Source: Rickettsia sp. MEAM1 (Bemisia tabaci) (GTDB lineage: Bacteria > Pseudomonadota > Alphaproteobacteria > Rickettsiales > Rickettsiaceae). Taken from it: DNA of 64,000 bases. Below the pieces are notes generated by a model, which did not search any database, was not told the origin of the DNA, and saw only the letters and a program-made list of their open reading frames with translations. Made by a program: the position numbers and the translations under genes. The DNA is taken from NCBI RefSeq assembly GCF_002285905.1, contig NZ_CP016305.1:1302001-1366000 (forward strand), given 5' to 3'. Shown here piece by piece: positions 10,346-20,891 of this stretch. The stretch's first letter is position 1, and each line of letters opens with the position of its first letter.

Positions 10346-10471
10346 TTAACCTTGTTTTGCTTTAAATCTTTTATTCTTTTTATTTATTACAAAAATTTTG
10401 CCTCTTCTTTTAACGATTTGACAATCTTTATCACGCTTTTTCAATGATTTTAATGAACTAACGACTTTCAT
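10346..10471 (-). CDS. rpmJ: 50S ribosomal protein L36
   Basis: This 41-residue protein starts [20 protein letters not shown] and continues [21 protein letters not shown]. It is strongly basic and has the [11 protein letters not shown] core of L36. This is the variant in which most of the zinc-binding cysteines are missing (only Cys17 is left), as in the C- form known from several alphaproteobacteria. It sits 22 bp upstream of yebC. Confidence 0.93.
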   Translation of the reverse strand: MKVVSSLKSLKKRDKDCQIVKRRGKIFVINKKNKRFKAKQG

Positions 10472-10598
10472 ATATGTCCTAACTATATTTAACTTGAGGT
10501 GATAATAAACTTTTTTGTCCAATCAGTCAATTACCAATTTATGTGATAGCTTATCTTTGAGTACTTTCTTGTTTACGATTTTTTGACTTAGTATTTAA

Positions 10599-10999
10599 TG
10601 TCCCCCTTCGGGGATCAAAAATCCCTCGCCTTTAGGCGAAGGGAAGATATAATGAAATTGCTTTAGCAATGAATTTATATCAAGAAATATGAGAAGTTAT
10701 AGAAAGAATAGTCATAGTCAGTATGATTTAAAAGTGCATCTTATATGGATACCAAAATATAGGAAGAGAATATTGATAGGCAAAGTATCGGAAAGGACTA
10801 GAGATTTACTGAGGCAGATTTGTATGGAACATGAAGTACATATAATTTCAGGGAAAATATCATGTGATCACGTACATATGTTTATCTCATATAAGCCGCA
10901 AATATCTCTTAGCAAGTTAGTACAGTATTTAAAAGGCACCGTCAAGTTAAGGGAGGTATAAACTAAACAACCCTCAGCTTATAGCTGAGGGTTGTTTAG
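10599..10999 (+). mobile_element. Rearranged IS200-type element with an IS6 end inside
   Basis: The left end (after TTAA at 10595) is intact and tnpA runs to ...YLKG. There the sequence changes to GCACCGTCAAGTTAAGGGAG, the terminal repeat of the IS6 element, for about 27 bp. It is then followed by a 40-bp palindrome made of two IS200 right ends head to head (AACTAAACAACCCTCAG and its complement). This looks like the scar of an IS6-mediated deletion. Confidence 0.75.
10689..10961 (+). pseudogene. Truncated IS200-type TnpA
   Basis: The frame starts MRSYRKNSHSQYD, keeps the HUH motif CDHVHMFIS and ends after QYLKG with four to five residues encoded by the IS6 terminal repeat (TVKLREV). The catalytic tyrosine segment is missing, so it is not expected to be active. 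Confidence 0.8.
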
Positions 11000-11237
11000 T
11001 TTTAAAAACTTGTTTTATTTATATTTTTTATTACTGGATTCCCGCCTACGCAGGAATAACATGACCCCGTGAATAAGCCACGGGAGGCATTGTTGTGTGG
11101 ATGCCACGTCGTCATTGCGAGCGGTCGAAGACCGCGTGGCAATCTCAGGAAATAATGATGAGATTGCTTCGTCAAAACTTAAAGTTTTTCCTCGCAATGA
11201 CAGGAAAACGATTTACGCAGACATTGACACTGAGGTG
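11000..11237. repeat. Cluster of Rickettsia palindromic elements downstream of groEL
   Basis: Two RPE types are visible. One is the GGATTCCCGCCTACGCAGGA hairpin near 11037. The other is a long palindrome starting GTCATTGCGAG near 11113 and ending CTCGCAATGAC near 11204. Apparent short reading frames here are by-products of the palindromes. Confidence 0.7.
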
Positions 11238-13204
<1,967 letters not shown>

Positions 13205-13237
13205 TTTAACCTCCAAATTATATAAATATTTTAAATG

Positions 13238-13275
13238 TACATACTATATATATTTTATTTTCATTAGTTCAAGAG
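13238..13275 (-). promoter_or_regulatory. Candidate heat-shock-type promoter of groESL
   Basis: On the minus strand CTCTTGAAC at 13275-13267 resembles the sigma-32 -35 element (CTTGAA), with an AT-rich TATATATAGTAT about 15-20 bp downstream. No CIRCE inverted repeat is present in the upstream region. The assignment is by resemblance only. Confidence 0.4.
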
Positions 13276-13367
13276 ATAAAAATAAAAATTTTTTAGTTAC
13301 TGGTTTAAGGCTAAAATTTATTTGCTTAATTACTTGAGATTTAATATTGCAAGTAATTTTTAATTAA

Positions 13368-13620
13368 TGTCCCCCTTCGGGGATCAAAAATCCCTCGCCT
13401 TTAGGCGAAGGGAAGATATAATGAAATTGCTTTAGCAATGAATTTATATCAAGAAATATGAGAAGTTATAGAAAGAATAGTCATAGTCAGTATGATTTAA
13501 AAGTGCATCTTATATGGATACCAAAATATAGGAAGAGAATATTGATACGCAAAGTATCGGAAAGGACTAGAGATTTACTGAGGCAGATTTGTATGGAACA
13601 TGAAGTACATATAATTTCAG
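13368..13620 (+). mobile_element. Left part of an IS200-type element, cut by IS6
   Basis: The element starts after TTAA at 13364-13367 with the usual TGTCCCCCTTCGGGG end and is interrupted at the IS6 boundary at 13621, inside tnpA (IISG). The remaining 3' part is not found next to the IS6 right end at 14482. IS6 arrival was therefore accompanied by a deletion. Confidence 0.85.
13458..13620 (+). pseudogene. IS200-type TnpA N-terminal fragment
   Basis: The sequence MRSYRKNSHSQYDLKVHLIW onward is readable up to HIISG, then continues a few codons into the IS6 terminal repeat. Arg34 replaces Gly in LIRKVSERT relative to other copies. The HUH motif is lost. Confidence 0.8.
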
Positions 13621-14481
13621 GGCACCGTCAAGTTAAGTAAATTAGTGTCACAAAGTACTATATTTTTAGATTTCAGACAGCAAGAAGTCTTTGAGTAGCT
13701 TCATCCCAAATGGATTTAGCGGACGCAAATGCAATTCTTTGCTCAGATGCTGTTTTAGTATATCTTCCAACATTTACAGCAAATATATTTCTGACTTTTC
13801 CCATCAGTGATAATGTACATTGTGCTGAATTAGGATGCTTAAATTTAATCAGTATCTTCTCTTTTCTCCTAGTTGGCTGATGGGCATTCTCAATCCGATT
13901 ATTTAGTCTTTTATCGGTACGATGCTTAGTCCTAGGACACATATACCTAACTGGTTTAATGTAGCTTTTTAGCTTATCAGTCACAATAACCCTTGGACAT
14001 GGATAATGACCCAATAATCTTGATAAAAAGCGAATAGCTGATTTCTTGTTACGACGCTTCTGCAGTAATACTTCTAATTCATGTCCCTCAGAGTCAACAG
14101 CTCTCCATAATATGAATACTTCACCTTTGATCTTGATATTCATCTCATCCAAATGCCATTTATCAGTTGGCTTTCGCTCTCTCTTACTAATAACATCTTG
14201 AAAATAAACTACAAACTTATAACACCAAAACCTTACAGTCTCATGACTTAATATAATACCTCGATAAGCCATCTGCTCTTGAACATCTCGGTAACTATTA
14301 TTAAAGCGATGATATAACCATACTGTATGGCTAATAATGCTTGCTGGAAAACGATGTCTATTCGGGGCTTGAGTAATATGCATAGCGGTAAAATCTAGGA
14401 TAAATTGTTACTGCTATTCTATAAATCATTCCCTGTAATTGCTCAATACTTAATTTATACCTCCCTTAACTTGACGGTGCC
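13621..14481 (-). mobile_element. IS6-family element, copy 1 (861 bp)
   Basis: The ends are 17-bp perfect inverted repeats GGCACCGTCAAGTTAAG. The single transposase gene fills the element. The flanks ATTTCAG and GAGGGAA do not match, so no 8-bp target duplication remains. Eight complete copies occur in this window, at 13621, 18811, 20031, 30527, 32995, 36391, 43505 and 49380. Confidence 0.95.
13673..14383 (-). CDS. IS6-family transposase
   Basis: The 236-residue DDE transposase begins MHITQAPNRHRFPASIISHT. Its N-terminal helix-turn-helix region (YRDVQEQMAYRGIILSHETV) is followed by the catalytic core, with Asp79 in HLDEMNIKIKG, Asp136 in VTDKLKSY and Glu165 in NNRIENAH. WRAVDSEGHELEVLLQKRRN is the characteristic IS6/IS26 block. 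The D-to-E spacing is about six residues shorter than in IS26. The protein is nearly identical in all copies here, which suggests recent spread. IS6 transposases work through cointegrates, which explains flanks without target duplications. Confidence 0.93.
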   Translation of the reverse strand: MHITQAPNRHRFPASIISHTVWLYHRFNNSYRDVQEQMAYRGIILSHETVRFWCYKFVVYFQDVISKRERKPTDKWHLDEMNIKIKGEVFILWRAVDSEGHELEVLLQKRRNKKSAIRFLSRLLGHYPCPRVIVTDKLKSYIKPVRYMCPRTKHRTDKRLNNRIENAHQPTRRKEKILIKFKHPNSAQCTLSLMGKVRNIFAVNVGRYTKTASEQRIAFASAKSIWDEATQRLLAV

Positions 14482-14769
14482 GAGGGAACTGATCCACGCC
14501 CCGCTTCCATATTTCTCTAATACTTATCTTATTATTTTCTTATTTATTAGTTTTAATATTTTATTAAATACAATATGCTTACACAGCACGGGGGGCATTG
14601 TTGTGCGGATCGAAAAGCACTTTCGATGTCATGCCGTGGCTTGACCACTGCATTCAAAAAATAATAAAAAATACTAATTTTATTAGTATTTTTAACTGGG
14701 TCCCGCTACAAGCTCGCGGGATGACAACTGGAAAACTGATTCATGCAACAAAGCCGAACAAGCAACTAA
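14482..14769. repeat. RPE-rich spacer upstream of the aminopeptidase gene
   Basis: The spacer contains fragments of RPEs (GTCATGCCGTGGCTTGACCAC near 14628 and GGGTCCCGCTACAAGCTCGCG near 14698). Short reading frames across it are not convincing genes. Confidence 0.55.
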
Positions 14770-16575
14770 ATGATAATGGGCAATAAAAAAAAGTTTATGG
14801 TAAAAGAACGTATTAATTCGCTAAGAAATTTATTTGAAGAATATAGCATAGATGGTTATATAGTTCCGTCTAATGATAAATATATGAGCGAGTATGTACC
14901 TGAATATGCTAAGAGACTTGAGTATATTACAGGTTTTACCGGCTCAAATGGCATGGCTGTTATATGCAAAGATATAGTGTTATTCTTTACTGATGGTAGG
15001 TATTTAGAACAAGCACGTAAAGAACTTGACCCGCAGCTTTTTAAGATTTTTGACTTAAAGGACATATTTAAATTTGCTTGGAAAGATTATTTAAGTAGAG
15101 TATGGTATGATCCAGAGTTATTTACTTACCCTGCTATAACTAATCTACTGGATTCCGTGGATAAACCATGGGATGACAATCTACAGAAAATCAAAGGTAA
15201 TCTAATTGATAAAATTTGGCAAAACCAGCCTCAAGAGCCAAATTCTCAAGTTTATTTACATGACATTCAGTTTGCAGGTGTCTCGCATATAGAGAAGATT
15301 AATAAATGCCGTGAAATTTTTCTGGATTCCCGCCTACGCGGGAATAACATTAAAAAGAACAAGAATGATAAAGACGAGTATTCTCTAGTCATCCTAGATA
15401 GCTCTTCTATATGCTGGTTATTAAATATGCGGGCTAGCGATGTTGCTTATACGCCTCTAATGTTTGCTAAAGTGATAATCACTCCTGAAAAGTTATATCT
15501 ATTTATTAATCCTGCAAGAATCAGCCTTGAAATTATTGAAGAACGCCCTGAAATAACGATTTTACCTGAAGAAGGATTTGAGAATATTTTAAAAGATCAG
15601 GATAATATTTTTATCGATGATAGCATATCATCCATTCATATAATGGATTTGATAGCGGATAAAAAAGTACATAAAATTAAAGATCCTTGCTTAATGCTTA
15701 AAGCCTGTAAAAATGAAGTAGAAATTAAGCATGCAATAGATTTTCATATTAAAGATGCAGTGGCTTTATGCGAGTTTTTTACTCATTTGGATATGGATTC
15801 CCGCCTCCGCGGGAATGACATAAACGAATATACTCTTGGTCTGAAGCTTACCGAATATAGAGCCAAGCAGGAGGGGTATGTTTCGGATAGTTTTCTGGCT
15901 ATTTGTGGCTTTAGAGAGAATAGTGCAATTATTCATTATAGAGCTGATGTTAAAACCGCTAAGAAGATTGAAGGGCAGGGGATATTGCTTATAGATTCAG
16001 GCGGTCAATATAAGGGTGCTACTACTGATATAACAAGAACAATTACGATAGGCATCGCTACCGATGAGCAGAAAAAGCGTTATACGCAGGTGCTTAAAGG
16101 GCATATTGCTTTAACTAAAGCCAAATTTCCTAAAAATATCATTACGGGAGCAAATCTTGATATCTTAGCACGGCAATATTTATGGCAAGACGAACTGGAT
16201 TATCCTCATGGCACAGGGCATGGTGTTGGAAGTTTCTTAAGCGTTCATGAGGGACCACAAAGTATAAATCTCCGTAATAAAACGATTTTGCAAGCTGGTA
16301 TGATTTTATCCAATGAACCAGGGTTTTATATTCCTGGGGAATATGGTATCAGGATTGAAAATTTAATATATATAAAAGAAAATAAAGGCTGGCTAGAGTT
16401 CGAAACTCTAAGCTTAGTGCCTTATGCTAAGGAATTGATTGATGTTAAATTGCTTAACAATGATGAAATAAATTATATAAAACATTATTATCAGAAAATT
16501 AAAACACAAATTCATCATTTATTATCCCCAGCTGCTCAGAAGTGGCTTAATAATGAAATAAATTTATTTTTATAG
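14770..16575 (+). CDS. pepP: Xaa-Pro aminopeptidase (M24 family) with in-frame RPEs
   Basis: The enzyme removes N-terminal residues that precede proline and is cytosolic. The pita-bread catalytic domain is in the C-terminal half. Its metal ligands are Asp409 (LLIDSGGQY), Asp420 (TTDITRT), His484 (PHGTGHGVGSF), Glu516 (SNEPGFY) and Glu530 (GIRIEN). The N-terminal creatinase-like domain shows DGYIVPSNDKYMSEYV and ITGFTGSNG. At 601 residues it is a three-domain eukaryote-like or long form. Three stretches look like RPE-encoded peptides: LLDSVDKPWDDN (126-137), FLDSRLRGNNIKK (184-196) and DMDSRLRGNDINE (341-353). The start may also be Met10 (14797). Confidence 0.88.
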   Translation: MIMGNKKKFMVKERINSLRNLFEEYSIDGYIVPSNDKYMSEYVPEYAKRLEYITGFTGSNGMAVICKDIVLFFTDGRYLEQARKELDPQLFKIFDLKDIFKFAWKDYLSRVWYDPELFTYPAITNLLDSVDKPWDDNLQKIKGNLIDKIWQNQPQEPNSQVYLHDIQFAGVSHIEKINKCREIFLDSRLRGNNIKKNKNDKDEYSLVILDSSSICWLLNMRASDVAYTPLMFAKVIITPEKLYLFINPARISLEIIEERPEITILPEEGFENILKDQDNIFIDDSISSIHIMDLIADKKVHKIKDPCLMLKACKNEVEIKHAIDFHIKDAVALCEFFTHLDMDSRLRGNDINEYTLGLKLTEYRAKQEGYVSDSFLAICGFRENSAIIHYRADVKTAKKIEGQGILLIDSGGQYKGATTDITRTITIGIATDEQKKRYTQVLKGHIALTKAKFPKNIITGANLDILARQYLWQDELDYPHGTGHGVGSFLSVHEGPQSINLRNKTILQAGMILSNEPGFYIPGEYGIRIENLIYIKENKGWLEFETLSLVPYAKELIDVKLLNNDEINYIKHYYQKIKTQIHHLLSPAAQKWLNNEINLFL

Positions 16576-16635
16576 CTATTATTGTAATTGACGTTACTAC
16601 TATTTATTGGTATAAAGTCTATAACTTATTTCTTT

Positions 16636-16666
16636 GTCATCCCGTGGCTTGTCCACGGGATCCAGT
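16636..16666. repeat. Rickettsia palindromic element
   Basis: The hairpin TCATCCCGTGG...CCACGGGATCCAG lies downstream of pepP and before tRNA-Gln. It may also act as a weak terminator. Confidence 0.65.
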
Positions 16667-16710
16667 AAAATTATACTAGCATTAGTATTTTTTAATTCAA
16701 ATTCATACAT

Positions 16711-16785
16711 TGGGACGTCGCCAAGTGGTAAGGCAACGGTTTTTGGTATCGTCATCCGGAGGTTCGAATCCTCCCGTCCCAGCCA
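16711..16785 (+). tRNA. tRNA-Gln (TTG)
   Basis: The sequence TGGGACGTCGCCAAGTGG... folds with acceptor TGGGACG/CGTCCCA and encodes GCCA at its end. The anticodon loop TTTTGGT gives TTG. Confidence 0.95.
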
Positions 16786-16946
16786 ACTAATTTCTAAATT
16801 ACTTATTTACATGGATGACTTCAAAAAGTTTTTTAAAAGCCGCAGCTTTTTGTTTATCAGAAGAGAACTTGCCTTCGTTGTATTTAGCTACATATTACTC
16901 CAATTTTTTTCTGAATTTAAAGTATAATTCTAGCTGTTTTACAATT

Positions 16947-17023
16947 TGGTGCATTCGATTGGATTCGAACCAACGACCTTTGCCTTCGGAGGGCAATACT
17001 CTATCCAGCTGAGCTACGAATGC
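16947..17023 (-). tRNA. tRNA-Arg (CCG)
   Basis: The minus strand reads GCATTCGTAGCTCAGCTGG... with acceptor GCATTCG/CGAATGC, loop CTCCGAA (anticodon CCG) and an encoded CCA. Confidence 0.95.
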
Positions 17024-17065
17024 ATATTTATGGCTTATTTTATACTGTAGTAATTAAGGTAAATC

Positions 17066-17307
17066 AATGGAGCTAATATGAAGAACAATAACAAAGTATC
17101 AAATCCAGCTATAGAAAAATTAGTATCAGAAATACTATCACAAAGTGATCCATCTGAAATATTTGGTAAAGAAGGGATATTTCAGGGAATTAAAAAGCAG
17201 ATAGTAAATAAGATTTTAGAGAAAGAAATGGAATCTCATATAGGTTATGAGAAACATTCTAAAAATGAGAAATACTAAGATAACAACACAAAAAATCTGA
17301 CAGACCC
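17066..17307 (+). mobile_element. IS256-A remnant with large internal deletion
   Basis: The first 66 codons of the A transposase (ATG at 17078) are joined after GAGAAATACT to the last 25 bp of the element (ACACAAAAAATCTGACAGACCC). The left terminal repeat is missing. The copy contains the uninterrupted TTTCAGGGAATTAAAAAG that reveals the IS200 insertion site at 4821. Confidence 0.85.
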
Positions 17308-17312
17308 TATTT

Positions 17313-17714
17313 TTATGCGTTATTGGTACTAGTTTTTAATTTATCTTTTCCAGCTAAACATTTTACTAGATTATTAACAGCTTGTTGCTCATCTGTACTT
17401 TGAATTTTCATGAAATTTCTTGAAACTTCAATACACATACGTTGATGTTGAGTATGCACAGGTTGTGGCTTATTTGCCTCTTCTAATCCTTCAAAGAAAT
17501 AATCAATATTTCTATCTAATGCTTCAGCAATTAATACAAGTCTTCCTACAGAAATTCTATTAATCGCTCTTTCGTATTTTTGTAATTGCTGATGGGTAAC
17601 GTCAATTACTTCTGCAAGTTGTTGACGAGATAATCCTTTTGCTAGCCTTAAGGAATATATTTTCTTTCCTATAAAACTATCGATTTTTTGTATTATATCA
17701 TTTTTTCTAGCCAT
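17313..17714 (-). CDS. XRE-family helix-turn-helix regulator
   Basis: The 133-residue protein has a Cro/C1-type helix-turn-helix at about 18-75 (IYSLRLAKGLSRQQLAEVID, then THQQLQKYERAINRISVGRL). A polar C-terminal tail (KCLAGKDKLKTSTNNA) follows. Such proteins bind short operators as dimers. A 22-bp dyad at 17752-17773 just upstream could be its own operator. IS256-A remnant DNA ends 6 bp from its stop codon, but the gene looks complete. Similar small XRE proteins are common in Rickettsia and elsewhere in alphaproteobacteria; the target genes are unknown. Confidence 0.82.
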   Translation of the reverse strand: MARKNDIIQKIDSFIGKKIYSLRLAKGLSRQQLAEVIDVTHQQLQKYERAINRISVGRLVLIAEALDRNIDYFFEGLEEANKPQPVHTQHQRMCIEVSRNFMKIQSTDEQQAVNNLVKCLAGKDKLKTSTNNA

Positions 17715-17751
17715 TCTATTCTCCTTGGTTATTTTATATATAATTATTTCA

Positions 17752-17773
17752 ATAACTACTATACTATAGTTAT
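17752..17773. promoter_or_regulatory. Dyad upstream of the XRE regulator gene
   Basis: ATAACTA at 17752-17758 and TAGTTAT at 17767-17773 form an inverted repeat with an 8-bp centre (CTATACTA), about 40 bp upstream of the start. The position fits an autoregulatory operator or an overlapping -10 box. Inference only. Confidence 0.35.
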
Positions 17774-17895
17774 AAGTTCTGGGATATTATAGAAAAATAT
17801 AAAATAAATGCAATGATAAATTTAATTTCTATTGCAATGTTTCTAATCTTTTTTTATACAAGTAACATTTTAACTAATTTTGGAAATTGATTTTA

Positions 17896-18741
17896 ATGAA
17901 AAAAATATTTAATTGTCTTTATGTTGCATTATTTAAAACAATAGAGCATGATGGAGTCGAACATTCCGGATATATGTCATTTATGGTACTTTTATCTATT
18001 TTTCCTTTTTTAGTATTTTTACTAGCTCTAACAAGCTTTTTAGGAGCTTCGGAACTTGGGCAAAATTTTATACAAATTTTTTTAGAAAGTATGCCAGAGC
18101 GAGCAACGGAATCAATCGAAAAAAGAATAAAAGAATTATTAAGTGTACCGCCACAGAGTTTAATGAATCTTGCTGTTGTAGGTAGTGTTTGGACCGCTTC
18201 TTCCTTTGTAGAATGCCTAAGAACTATTTTAAACCGTGTATATGAAATTAAGTCCCCTCCCCCTTATATAAGAAGACGATTACTTAGTATTTTACAATTC
18301 CTTGTAATTAGTATTTTAATTACTTTCACTATGTTTCTTTTAGTATTTATTCCAATAGTTTTCACAAAAATTCCAGTATTATTAGAAACTATAGAACAAT
18401 ATAAAAATATTTTAAATTTTATAAGATATGTTTTAATCTTAGTTTTACTATTTCTAGGAGCCTCCTCTTTATATTATATACTACCTAATGTAAAACTAAA
18501 CTTCATAGATGTATTTCCAGGAGCTTTATTAACAGTAATATTATGGGTAATAAGCGGTTACTTACTTTCAACTTATATAGTTTATTATAACCAGCTAAAT
18601 TTAATGTATGGATCTCTTGGTAGTATAATAGTTACACTAATATTTTTCTATATTATCAATATGATATTTATTTATGGTGCAGAATTTAATTATCTAATGA
18701 AGAATTATAACATAGTTAAGAAAAGAATTGATGAAAAGTAA
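17896..18741 (+). CDS. YihY/RbN-BrkB family inner-membrane protein
   Basis: The 281-residue protein has six strongly hydrophobic segments, starting with the family block SGYMSFMVLLSIFPFLVFLLAL. The conserved YNQLNLMYGSLGSIIVTLIFFY and IYGAEFNYLM follow near the end. The family is annotated as ribonuclease BN or BrkB, but no nuclease motif is visible and its role is probably in the membrane. The ATG at 17896 is preferred to the TTG at 17887. It is divergent from the XRE gene. Confidence 0.85.
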   Translation: MKKIFNCLYVALFKTIEHDGVEHSGYMSFMVLLSIFPFLVFLLALTSFLGASELGQNFIQIFLESMPERATESIEKRIKELLSVPPQSLMNLAVVGSVWTASSFVECLRTILNRVYEIKSPPPYIRRRLLSILQFLVISILITFTMFLLVFIPIVFTKIPVLLETIEQYKNILNFIRYVLILVLLFLGASSLYYILPNVKLNFIDVFPGALLTVILWVISGYLLSTYIVYYNQLNLMYGSLGSIIVTLIFFYIINMIFIYGAEFNYLMKNYNIVKKRIDEK

Positions 18742-18759
18742 TCATATAATTAGAGTAAC

Positions 18760-18810
18760 TTAAGCCTTTATTTTTGCTTTTAGTTTTTCTATTTTCTCTA
18801 TATGTTTGTA
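18760..18810 (-). pseudogene. C-terminal scrap of a gene cut by IS6 copy 2
   Basis: On the minus strand the last 16 codons of a frame (YKHIEKIEKLKAKIKA, then TAA) run straight into the IS6 end at 18811. The lysine-rich helical tail is all that is left. The family is unknown. Confidence 0.35.
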
Positions 18811-19671
18811 GGCACCGTCAAGTTAAGGGAGGTATAAATTAAGTATTGAGCAATTACAGGGAATGATTTATAGAATAGCAGTAACAATTTATCCTAGATT
18901 TTACCGCTATGCATATTACTCAAGCCCCGAATAGACATCGTTTTCCAGCAAGCATTATTAGCCATACAGTATGGTTATATCATCGCTTTAATAATAGTTA
19001 CCGAGATGTTCAAGAGCAGATGGCTTATCGAGGTATTATATTAAGTCATGAGACTGTAAGGTTTTGGTGTTATAAGTTTGTAGTTTATTTTCAAGATGTT
19101 ATTAGTAAGAGAGAGCGAAAGCCAACTGATAAATGGCATTTGGATGAGATGAATATCAAGATCAAAGGTGAAGTATTCATATTATGGAGAGCTGTTGACT
19201 CTGAGGGACATGAATTAGAAGTATTACTGCAGAAGCGTCGTAACAAGAAATCAGCTATTCGCTTTTTATCAAGATTATTGGGTCATTATCCATGTCCAAG
19301 GGTTATTGTGACTGATAAGCTAAAAAGCTACATTAAACCAGTTAGGTATATGTGTCCTAGGACTAAGCATCGTACCGATAAAAGACTAAATAATCGGATT
19401 GAGAATGCCCATCAGCCAACTAGGAGAAAAGAGAAGATACTGATTAAATTTAAGCATCCTAATTCAGCACAATGTACATTATCACTGATGGGAAAAGTCA
19501 GAAATATATTTGCTGTAAATGTTGGAAGATATACTAAAACAGCATCTGAGCAAAGAATTGCATTTGCGTCCGCTAAATCCATTTGGGATGAAGCTACTCA
19601 AAGACTTCTTGCTGTCTGAAATCTAAAAATATAGTACTTTGTGACACTAATTTACTTAACTTGACGGTGCC
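18811..19671 (+). mobile_element. IS6-family element, copy 2
   Basis: Complete 861-bp copy with both 17-bp GGCACCGTCAAGTTAAG ends. The left flank TTTGTA and the right flank TTAAAAGA do not match. It sits between two gene fragments that do not belong together (18760-18810 and 19672-19818), which points to a deletion or rearrangement. Confidence 0.95.
18909..19619 (+). CDS. IS6-family transposase (copy 2)
   Basis: Identical in translation to the copy at 13673-14383 (236 residues, Asp79/Asp136/Glu165), and apparently intact. Confidence 0.93.
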   Translation: MHITQAPNRHRFPASIISHTVWLYHRFNNSYRDVQEQMAYRGIILSHETVRFWCYKFVVYFQDVISKRERKPTDKWHLDEMNIKIKGEVFILWRAVDSEGHELEVLLQKRRNKKSAIRFLSRLLGHYPCPRVIVTDKLKSYIKPVRYMCPRTKHRTDKRLNNRIENAHQPTRRKEKILIKFKHPNSAQCTLSLMGKVRNIFAVNVGRYTKTASEQRIAFASAKSIWDEATQRLLAV

Positions 19672-19818
19672 TTAAAAGATGATTCAGTAAAAATAACTAT
19701 CTCATTAAGTAAAGAAAGTATAGAATTTTTTAAATCAGAGGCAGCTCATTTGCATGTTCCTTATCAAAAAATGATTAGAGCTTTGCTAGACAAATATACT
19801 GAGCATTATAATAAATAG
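19672..19818 (+). pseudogene. C-terminal part of a ribbon-helix-helix antitoxin-like protein
   Basis: The 48 remaining residues read LKDDSVKITISLSKESIEFF and then KSEAAHLHVPYQKMIRALLD, KYTEHYNK. A beta strand followed by two helices with YQKMIRALL is typical of CopG/BrnA-type antitoxins of type II toxin-antitoxin pairs. The N-terminus is replaced by the IS6 right end, and no toxin gene remains beside it. Confidence 0.55.
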
Positions 19819-19824
19819 CTAAGT

Positions 19825-19916
19825 TGGCGGAGAGAGAGGGATTCGAACCCTCGATACGGTATGACCCGTATAACGGTTTAGCAAACCGCCGCCTTCGGCC
19901 ACTCGGCCATCTCTCC
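19825..19916 (-). tRNA. tRNA-Ser (GCT)
   Basis: The minus strand reads GGAGAGATGGCCGAGTGG..., with a long variable arm, acceptor GGAGAGA/TCTCTCC, anticodon loop TTGCTAA (GCT) and an encoded CCA. Confidence 0.95.
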
Positions 19917-20030
19917 ATTTATGCAGAACTATTTTATATCAGCTAATTAAAAGAATTTCCAGAGTTATTTTTTCATTTGTATATTTTTTTAAGCATAAAA
20001 GTCTTCTCCTAATAATTTACAGTATTTACT

Positions 20031-20891
20031 GGCACCGTCAAGTTAAGTAAATTAGTGTCACAAAGTACTATATTTTTAGATTTCAGACAGCAAGAAGTCT
20101 TTGAGTAGCTTCATCCCAAATGGATTTAGCGGACGCAAATGCAATTCTTTGCTCAGATGCTGTTTTAGTATATCTTCCAACATTTACAGCAAATATATTT
20201 CTGACTTTTCCCATCAGTGATAATGTACATTGTGCTGAATTAGGATGCTTAAATTTAATCAGTATCTTCTCTTTTCTCCTAGTTGGCTGATGGGCATTCT
20301 CAATCCGATTATTTAGTCTTTTATCGGTACGATGCTTAGTCCTAGGACACATATACCTAACTGGTTTAATGTAGCTTTTTAGCTTATCAGTCACAATAAC
20401 CCTTGGACATGGATAATGACCCAATAATCTTGATAAAAAGCGAATAGCTGATTTCTTGTTACGACGCTTCTGCAGTAATACTTCTAATTCATGTCCCTCA
20501 GAGTCAACAGCTCTCCATAATATGAATACTTCACCTTTGATCTTGATATTCATCTCATCCAAATGCCATTTATCAGTTGGCTTTCGCTCTCTCTTACTAA
20601 TAACATCTTGAAAATAAACTACAAACTTATAACACCAAAACCTTACAGTCTCATGACTTAATATAATACCTCGATAAGCCATCTGCTCTTGAACATCTCG
20701 GTAACTATTATTAAAGCGATGATATAACCATACTGTATGGCTAATAATGCTTGCTGGAAAACGATGTCTATTCGGGGCTTGAGTAATATGCATAGCGGTA
20801 AAATCTAGGATAAATTGTTACTGCTATTCTATAAATCATTCCCTGTAATTGCTCAATACTTAATTTATACCTCCCTTAACTTGACGGTGCC
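20031..20891 (-). mobile_element. IS6-family element, copy 3
   Basis: Complete 861-bp copy. Its right side (20892) abuts the interior of an IS200-type element, so the IS6 inserted in IS200 and the other part of that IS200 copy has been lost. Confidence 0.95.
20083..20793 (-). CDS. IS6-family transposase (copy 3)
   Basis: Identical in translation to the copy at 13673-14383; intact 236-residue DDE protein. Confidence 0.93.
   Translation of the reverse strand: MHITQAPNRHRFPASIISHTVWLYHRFNNSYRDVQEQMAYRGIILSHETVRFWCYKFVVYFQDVISKRERKPTDKWHLDEMNIKIKGEVFILWRAVDSEGHELEVLLQKRRNKKSAIRFLSRLLGHYPCPRVIVTDKLKSYIKPVRYMCPRTKHRTDKRLNNRIENAHQPTRRKEKILIKFKHPNSAQCTLSLMGKVRNIFAVNVGRYTKTASEQRIAFASAKSIWDEATQRLLAV

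Noticed and set aside
13205..13360. CIRCE element for groESL
   Set aside because: No TTAGCACTC-N9-GAGTGCTAA inverted repeat is present in the upstream region.
16634..17012. Frames of 97 and 65 codons across tRNA-Gln and tRNA-Arg
   Set aside because: They read through RPE and tRNA sequence. A 28-codon minus-strand remnant (YVAKYNEGKFSSDKQKAAAF) at 16799-16886 looks more protein-like but has no start and is too short to call.
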